Shown: in pieces, positions 58,836 through 64,000 of the stretch
Position numbering within the stretch: the stretch's first letter is position 1
Layout of the letters: the number at the start of each line of letters is the position of its first letter
Source of the DNA: Monoplex corrugatus
Taxonomy: Eukaryota > Mollusca > Gastropoda > Littorinimorpha > Ranellidae
Direction: 5' to 3'
Assembly: GCA_030674185.1 (NCBI GenBank)
Contig: CM060314.1
Span: 21,333,023-21,397,022, forward strand
DNA length: 64,000 nt
Made by a program: the position numbers and the translations under genes
Notes under the pieces: model-generated
The model's database searches: none
The model's input: only the letters and a program-made list of their open reading frames with translations
What the model was told of the DNA's origin: nothing

Positions 58836-58906
58836 TCTCTTGAGGGTGGAAACCATGACCCCTGCGTTATTAGCACGGTACTCTAGCCAACTGAGCTAAC
58901 TAGGCC
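58836..58906 (-). repeat. tRNA-Ile(AAU)-like Pol III unit 1 (degenerate)
   Basis: Minus strand: GGCCTAGTTAGCTCAGTTGG (perfect A box), CTAGAGTACCGTGCTAATAA (anticodon loop with AAT as in tRNA-Ile), GCAGGGGTCATGG, then a decayed T-arm (TTTCCACCC). T6 follows at 58826-58821. The 3' side does not pair with GGCCTAG, so this is a tRNA pseudogene or SINE head. Confidence 0.65.
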
Positions 58907-59474
58907 ATTATTAGAGAGAAAGGAACACATAAAACCATACACAAATCAATAAACAGAAACCAATTAACAACGTGCACAGTCTCAAGCAATCTGACACAAC
59001 AGACAATTCAAAAATCGTCAACAAAGAAAACCAACCAATAGTATAACATCTCAATAATTTTGATTAACAGAACATAACCCAAAACAAATCAATAGCTTGT
59101 ATCAATGTAATGCATGAAAAAAAAAACCCAGTAAAACCAAAAACAGCATATTCAAAACAAAAAAGTACACAATGAACTTTCAATATCATAACAATAAACA
59201 CATCTGATTTGCTGTGCAGCATATCACATCTGAACATCAAAGCATCACATTAAAAGAAAATTACCGCTGCATTTTGACAGTCTATATAACTTTTCTCAGC
59301 AATCTTCCCAGCTTTTCTTTCAGAAATTCACCTGTACAATTAACACAGTTTCAGTTGACAACAATATTAATAGTTATGATAAAGCAAGCTTTAGATAAAC
59401 ATTCTAATATATTATATGTTATACAACAATACAAATGGAATGATTATCAAGAAGACAGGTGCTCCTCATTCTTT

Positions 59475-59480
59475 TTTATT
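59475..59480 (-). terminator. Candidate poly(A) signal of TUSC3/MAGT1-like gene
   Basis: AATAAA on the minus strand, 163 nt after the stop codon ending at 59643. It is the first canonical signal downstream and gives a short, plausible 3' UTR. Confidence 0.6.
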
Positions 59481-59642
59481 TGAAGGACTTATTCTGCATC
59501 TACTTTCTCTCAACAAACAATTATTGCCTTGATGTATTTTTCTTGAAAACATTTTGCAGCAGTTTCTAATTAAATCTGTAATTAACTTATTTTCTCAGAT
59601 GCTATTCCAGCATGTCTTGAAGTATGTCTGGTCCATTGAAGA

Positions 59643-61259
59643 TCACTTAAAGAGGAAGCTGAAAAGAACAAATCCAAACATGTAAACATATGACCTAATC
59701 AAGCACATCCACATATACATGCACACACACACACACTGTTAGACTATCTAAACCTAACACACTGTTAGACAATCTAAATATTCAAATCTTCCAGTTGCAC
59801 ACACACATCTTCTCTCTCCAAAAAATACAATAACTTGGATCTCAGATCAGTTACACATGGTAACATGTTAATCGTTCTATTATCTGTTACCATACAGTAA
59901 TGGCCTCCACTTCTGTGTTGAAAAGATAGCGCTTGTTATTATGACTGCTGACACTGTCAAGAGTTTTCTACTTTGCATGTTAACAACTTCAGTCTCAAGT
60001 CAGGACAAGTTCAACATTACCTGTATGGGTAACCCTGGTACTTGGATCTGAACACGGACAGCAGCAGACTGAAGAAGATGGCTACACAGCCCAGACCTGC
60101 CAGGGCAAGGACTGAAACCAAGGTGCACCAACATTCGATTTCAAGTCATTCACAATGCAGTAATGGTATGTGGAAAAAAAAAGAACAGCTATGTTGCTAA
60201 CTCAACATCGCATGTAAGTGTTTAATTTTTTTCAGATGAAACATTTAACTTGCAAGTAAAGTGTAAATGGGACTACAATGTGCACAAAATATTGTTTTTA
60301 TCATCTTTAAGTTCATCTTACTGTCAACACTAAACATTTTATACCGTACACTTTAAGTCCACAAGTATTATGAGTATGTCAAGGAAAGTAATATGAGTTA
60401 CAGGAAAACTCAGCATTTCATCCCTGATCTAGTAATTTACTGAAGAATTGCAGAATCTGTCATCTGCAAAGCTTTACTCTTTTCCTCTGACACACTATTA
60501 GAGCTGAGGGTTTATTCATGAGCGATTAATCACACTCAGACAAAACCCTATGTGCTGGTAAGATCTTAAAAAAGAAATGGAGAGGGGGCGGAGGAACAGG
60601 ACCTATGAAACGCAAAGCTGATACCACCAAAACGGTTGGAACATTAAGATGGGCAGTGAATAGATCTATTTTCATATTGCGAGTTAGAATTGAGCTTGAG
60701 ATATTGAGCTTGAGATACCAGATCCTGAGTCCATGCTCTAGTACAAGAGCCAGCCAACCCACTGACACAATAAATAAACGTAAAAATAAATGTAACGGTT
60801 ACCATCACAAGAGGTATGAAATATTTCAATAAGTAGCAGGCACACGCATTCTTATATGTAAACCGCTCACTCCTCCTGACCTTCATAACAACCAGCATGG
60901 CTGCTACACCGTGTGCTGGAGCCCATCCCATCCTTTATCTCGTTTTTGGGCAGCGTGAGAATTTCAGCCACATGTTATCGCTACTGTCATTAAAAACCAC
61001 TGTGGTAGCATGTACTGTCCAGTAGTTAGTGCTGAGAAGTGCAAGAGACAAGAAATATGTGTATTTTTACTGTTATACACATTTTACATATATTATCTAT
61101 ATGTTTAATAACAATTTAAGTGCATCAAATCTGTTATCTTTGATGAGTGAATCATGGTGTGTGAGTGTGATTGTGTGTGCGTGTGAAAAACAGAAAGTGA
61201 GAGAGGCAGCAAGACAGACAAATACAGAGAGAGGAGAAAGAGAGAGAGGGAGAGGGGGG

Positions 61260-61318
<59 letters not shown>

Positions 61319-61884
61319 CAGAGAGAGAGAGAGAGACAGACAACAAACACAAAAGGAGACAGAAACAGAGAGGGACAGGCAGAGAGAAAGACAGAGAGAG
61401 AGAGACAGAGGAAGCCAGCGAGAGACAGTGACAGATAACATAAGAATGTGAGAGAGATAGAAAGAAAGAGATTGAGAAAGAGAGAGAAAGGCAAAGAAAG
61501 CGACAGAGACAGAAGGAGGCAGACAGAGATAGACAAATAGAGAGAGAGGATGACCGAGTGAGTCTATTGTGTGCATGCAGTTGCGATTTCACTGCTTCAG
61601 ACTTTTCTCCCCCATTTGTCACAATGACAAATAAAAGAATTTCAATACAAGTGTGCATGTGTACACCTCCATCCCTACCTTGTTTCCTTGTGTGTGTAAA
61701 TTGTTTGTTTGCTAGTGTTTTGTATGCTTGTTTGTCACTGTGAGTGTGTGTGTGTATGTGTGCACGTGTGTTTATGTGTGTGAGTGTGTATGAAAGAGCG
61801 TGTGTGTGTATGTGTGGTGTGTGTGTGTGTGTGTGTGTGAATGTGTGTGTGTGTGTGAATGTGTGTATTTGTGTTTGAGAGTGA

Positions 61885-61973
<89 letters not shown>

Positions 61974-63089
61974 CGTGCGTGCGTGTGTGTGTGAATGTAT
62001 GTATGAAAGTGTGTGTGTTGTGTGTGTGTGTGTGTGTGAATGTGGGTGTATTTGAGTGTGAGAGTGTGTGTGCGCATGTATGTGTGTGAGACTAGATGAG
62101 GCATTGTTGTCTCCCCTGCACATCATAAACGAAAATCGGGCAATAGGCCATGTGTTCTGACATGACGGGCAGCACAGGCACAGAATATCTGGAAACCCAG
62201 CCCATGGATCCAGTTGGCTCCAGACTCCAAATAAAATGGCAAGGCGCCTCTCATACCATACCTACAATGCTGGCTTAATTACTGTGTGGCAATCTGACAA
62301 GCCTAAATATGAGGATACCTGTGATAGCAGCTTTTAAGTCTGAGTCTGCATCATCTACAAAATGAATTATATTTTGATGTCAACTTACTCCTTCTCTTGC
62401 CAGGATCCCCCTTCAAAGTGCTGGCCTCATTGAGCATGATGAAACCCACAACCACTGAGCAGTCTGATGTAGGTTAAGGCTGACTGTCTTGTCACACAAA
62501 TGGGAAGAGAAGATGATGAAGAGTCAGCAAGTGGGGAGGGGGAAGGGGGTGGTGCAGGGAAGATGGAGAAAGGGAGAAAGTGAAAGAGATTCTTTACTAT
62601 CTAAAACATGTCTTCCAAAACATGCTGTTTGTTCAAATTCTACTTGAACTGACATGATAAACGAGACATGAACTGACAAGATAAACCACAAATGGACTTT
62701 TATAAAGCAAATTATCAACAAAGTGACTTTTATAAAGCAAAATAATCTAAACATTTTTCAATACTACACTGTACATAATCCCCAGACAATATTAACTTCA
62801 GTTAAGTGAAAGTAAAATTTATTTCTCCTGTCTTTTTAATAAACATCAACAGAAAAGAAAATTGCCTTTCTGTCATGGAGAACAGAAATATTTATCAACA
62901 TGGGGCATAGCCTAATACACTTTATGAGACTAGAATTAATAATACTTAATCCAACTTTCACGGGATCTAAGTCCACAAAAAAAAGTAGGTGTCAGAACTA
63001 AATGAGAAAAATAATAAAAGGATACGAAGCAGCATGACGATGTAGGTCTCCATGATGAACTGCCCCTGACTACTGCCATGAATGTAGTG
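59643..63089 (-). CDS. TUSC3: TUSC3/MAGT1-like OST3/OST6 subunit of oligosaccharyltransferase (last 4 coding exons)
   Basis: OST3/OST6 subunits carry a luminal thioredoxin domain and four membrane segments, and assist oligosaccharyltransferase in glycosylating cysteine-proximal sites in the ER. Exons on minus are 63089-63026, 62463-62389, 60111-60021 and 59658-59643. They encode [20 protein letters not shown], a membrane segment with [12 protein letters not shown], a GDPGKRR loop, the last membrane segment [19 protein letters not shown], and the family signature [10 protein letters not shown] followed by SFLFK and stop. The vertebrate end FRSKYHGYPYSFLMS is closely matched. The thioredoxin domain and N-terminus lie beyond base 64000. 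Invertebrates usually have one orthologue of TUSC3 and MAGT1, so the symbol is provisional. The intron after the first exon here is U12-type. Confidence 0.92.
60505..60770 (-). repeat. tRNA-SINE family copy with tRNA-like head
   Basis: On minus, GTTGGCTGGCTCTTGTACTA, GAGCATGGACTCAGGATCTG and CTCAATTCTAACTCGC form the tRNA-like head. GCCCATCTTAATGTTCCAAC, ATAGGTCCTG, CATTTCTTTTTTAAGATCTT and CCAGCACATAGGGTTTTGTC give the body. It lies between TUSC3/MAGT1-like exons 60021-60111 and 62389-62463. Confidence 0.65.
61155..61560 (+). repeat. (GA)n/(GACA)n polypurine tract
   Basis: About 400 bp of GA, CAGA and AGAGG units, including a G9 run near 61253-61262 and a clean (GA)n stretch at 61262-61316. 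Confidence 0.95.
61740..62092 (+). repeat. (GT)n/(GTGA)n microsatellite
   Basis: About 350 bp of GT repeat with GAATGT and GCGT interruptions, in the same intron as the GA tract. The apparent 324-codon His/Thr-Ser/Leu frame over both tracts is an artefact. Confidence 0.95.
62464..63025 (-). other. TUSC3/MAGT1-like intron, U12-type (GT-AG)
   Basis: On minus the intron opens GTATCCTTTTATT at 63025, a full match to the U12 5' splice site. Its 3' end has GTCAGCCTTAACCTACATCAG ending at 62464, with a CCTTAAC branch site and about 10 nt to the AG. It is phase 1, splitting a His codon between LL and CSVVVGF. It has no polypyrimidine tract. Confidence 0.88.
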
Positions 63090-63740
63090 CTGCAAGGAAA
63101 AATAAAGACAAAAGGATGTATATTCATTCACATAAATTCTGAAACAATTCTGAAACAACTGGATTAAGACTGAGCCCCTCAGATAAAGAATTTTTGCCTT
63201 TAAACAAATACTGTACTAATTCAATATCATATACATTGATGAAAGTGCACTTCAATTTTGACCAGACCCTTGTTTTCAAACAAATGCTCGAAGAATAAAA
63301 TCAATACAATAAATCTGAATGAATTAATAACTTTTACTGCAAAAGCATGTTTTTCCATCAATGAAATATTCCTTCCTCCTGCATCATGAAATTATATGAC
63401 ATACCTTCATGGATATGCAATACAAACACAACCAGAAATTTATACACACTGTAATTTAATTTCATTTCTAAATCACAAACAGTCCATGCTAAAAAGCACG
63501 CTCATTGCACTTCATAGAAACCGAATGTTCCTTCACTTCAAACCGTGTACCAACAGACACTGAAAAAACACAAAAGTATTAGGAACCGCTTGCAACAAAG
63601 AATAAGGAAGAGCAAAATAAAATAAATCACCACACATGTGAAAACACACATGCATACACACACAAACATGCACACACAGATTGTTGACCTAGATTACATT
63701 CAGCCTGTTAGACTTGTGACCCTCAATCCAAGTTCTTATC

Positions 63741-63829
<89 letters not shown>

Positions 63830-64000
63830 AAAGTGCACTCAACCTGTTAGGCATGTGACCCCTGACCAAGTCTATTATTAACACAAACGAACTGTAATTA
63901 ACCTACACTGCGACCAACAGAACAACTGCACATCTTTAACTTGGTCACACTTGTATTAGCTTGTATAAGTGCTTGCACACATCCAAACACAAAAATATTA
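63090..64000 (-). other. TUSC3/MAGT1-like intronic sequence, no exon seen
   Basis: Upstream of exon 63089-63026 (acceptor TTGCAG) no further exon is recognised to the window edge. A CT/CA microsatellite lies at 63740-63830, flanked by two copies of a short segment (CAGCCTGTTAGACTTGTGAC at 63697 and a similar block at 63839). Confidence 0.6.
63740..63830 (+). repeat. (CT)n(CA)n compound microsatellite
   Basis: A short CT run followed by about 70 bp of CA. Confidence 0.95.

Noticed and set aside
58836..58906. Functional tRNA-Ile gene
   Set aside because: The A box and anticodon region are good, but the T arm is decayed and the 3' side cannot pair with the GGCCTAG 5' end.
61097..62126. Long Ser/Leu/His/Thr frames up to 324 codons
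   Set aside because: They are translations of GA and GT microsatellites. The same applies at 15532-16256, 16334-16809, 43957-44513 and 53797-54105.

Overview
This is a nuclear, intron-rich, AT-leaning animal genome window. It most likely comes from a mollusc, probably a gastropod. The protein families sit close to their vertebrate counterparts, introns are 0.5-6 kb, (CA)n/(GA)n microsatellites are very dense, and there are CR1-like and jockey/RTE-like LINE remains plus a tRNA-derived SINE family. The mollusc assignment is an impression; the animal assignment is firm.

Four protein-coding genes are supported, all by reconstructing exons from protein similarity with consistent splice sites and phase. 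(1) NAA15, the auxiliary subunit of the NatA N-terminal acetyltransferase: minus strand, first six coding exons between 1178 and 11858, running off the left edge. (2) RAB33B, a Golgi/autophagy Rab GTPase: plus strand, two coding exons (12243-12509, 18569-19075), complete, 257 aa. It is head-to-head with NAA15 across about 385 bp that carries a YY1-type motif. (3) ALG8, the ER dolichol-P-Glc glucosyltransferase: minus strand, 13 coding exons from 46534 to 29463, complete, 526 aa. (4) A TUSC3/MAGT1 (OST3/OST6) subunit of oligosaccharyltransferase: minus strand, last four coding exons, 63089 to 59643, running off the right edge. ALG8 and TUSC3/MAGT1 act in the same pathway: ALG8 adds a late glucose to the lipid-linked oligosaccharide that OST transfers to proteins.

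The most striking observation is splicing. Three of the 22 introns with a visible donor look like minor-spliceosome (U12-type) introns, one in each of three genes: NAA15 intron 3 (GTATCCTTT donor), ALG8 intron 4 (ATATCCT donor, AT-AG termini) and the TUSC3/MAGT1 intron at 62464-63025 (GTATCCTTT donor). Each has a TTAAC-type branch site about 10 nt before the acceptor, each is phase 1, and each is required to restore conserved protein sequence.

The rest is repeat biology. There is a frameshifted CR1-like LINE whose ORF1 has a PHD-type zinc finger (49186-53480); three other LINE remnants (7360-8470, 40235-40645, 57190-58010); a tRNA-derived SINE family with at least seven copies; a run of three tRNA-like Pol III units near 58.7-58.9 kb; TTAA-flanked piggyBac-type MITEs, two of them nested; an 11-copy 71-bp minisatellite inside an ALG8 intron; a duplicated ALG8 exon end with its splice donor; and several kilobases of microsatellite. 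I found no prokaryotic-type system, CRISPR array, rRNA or intact tRNA.
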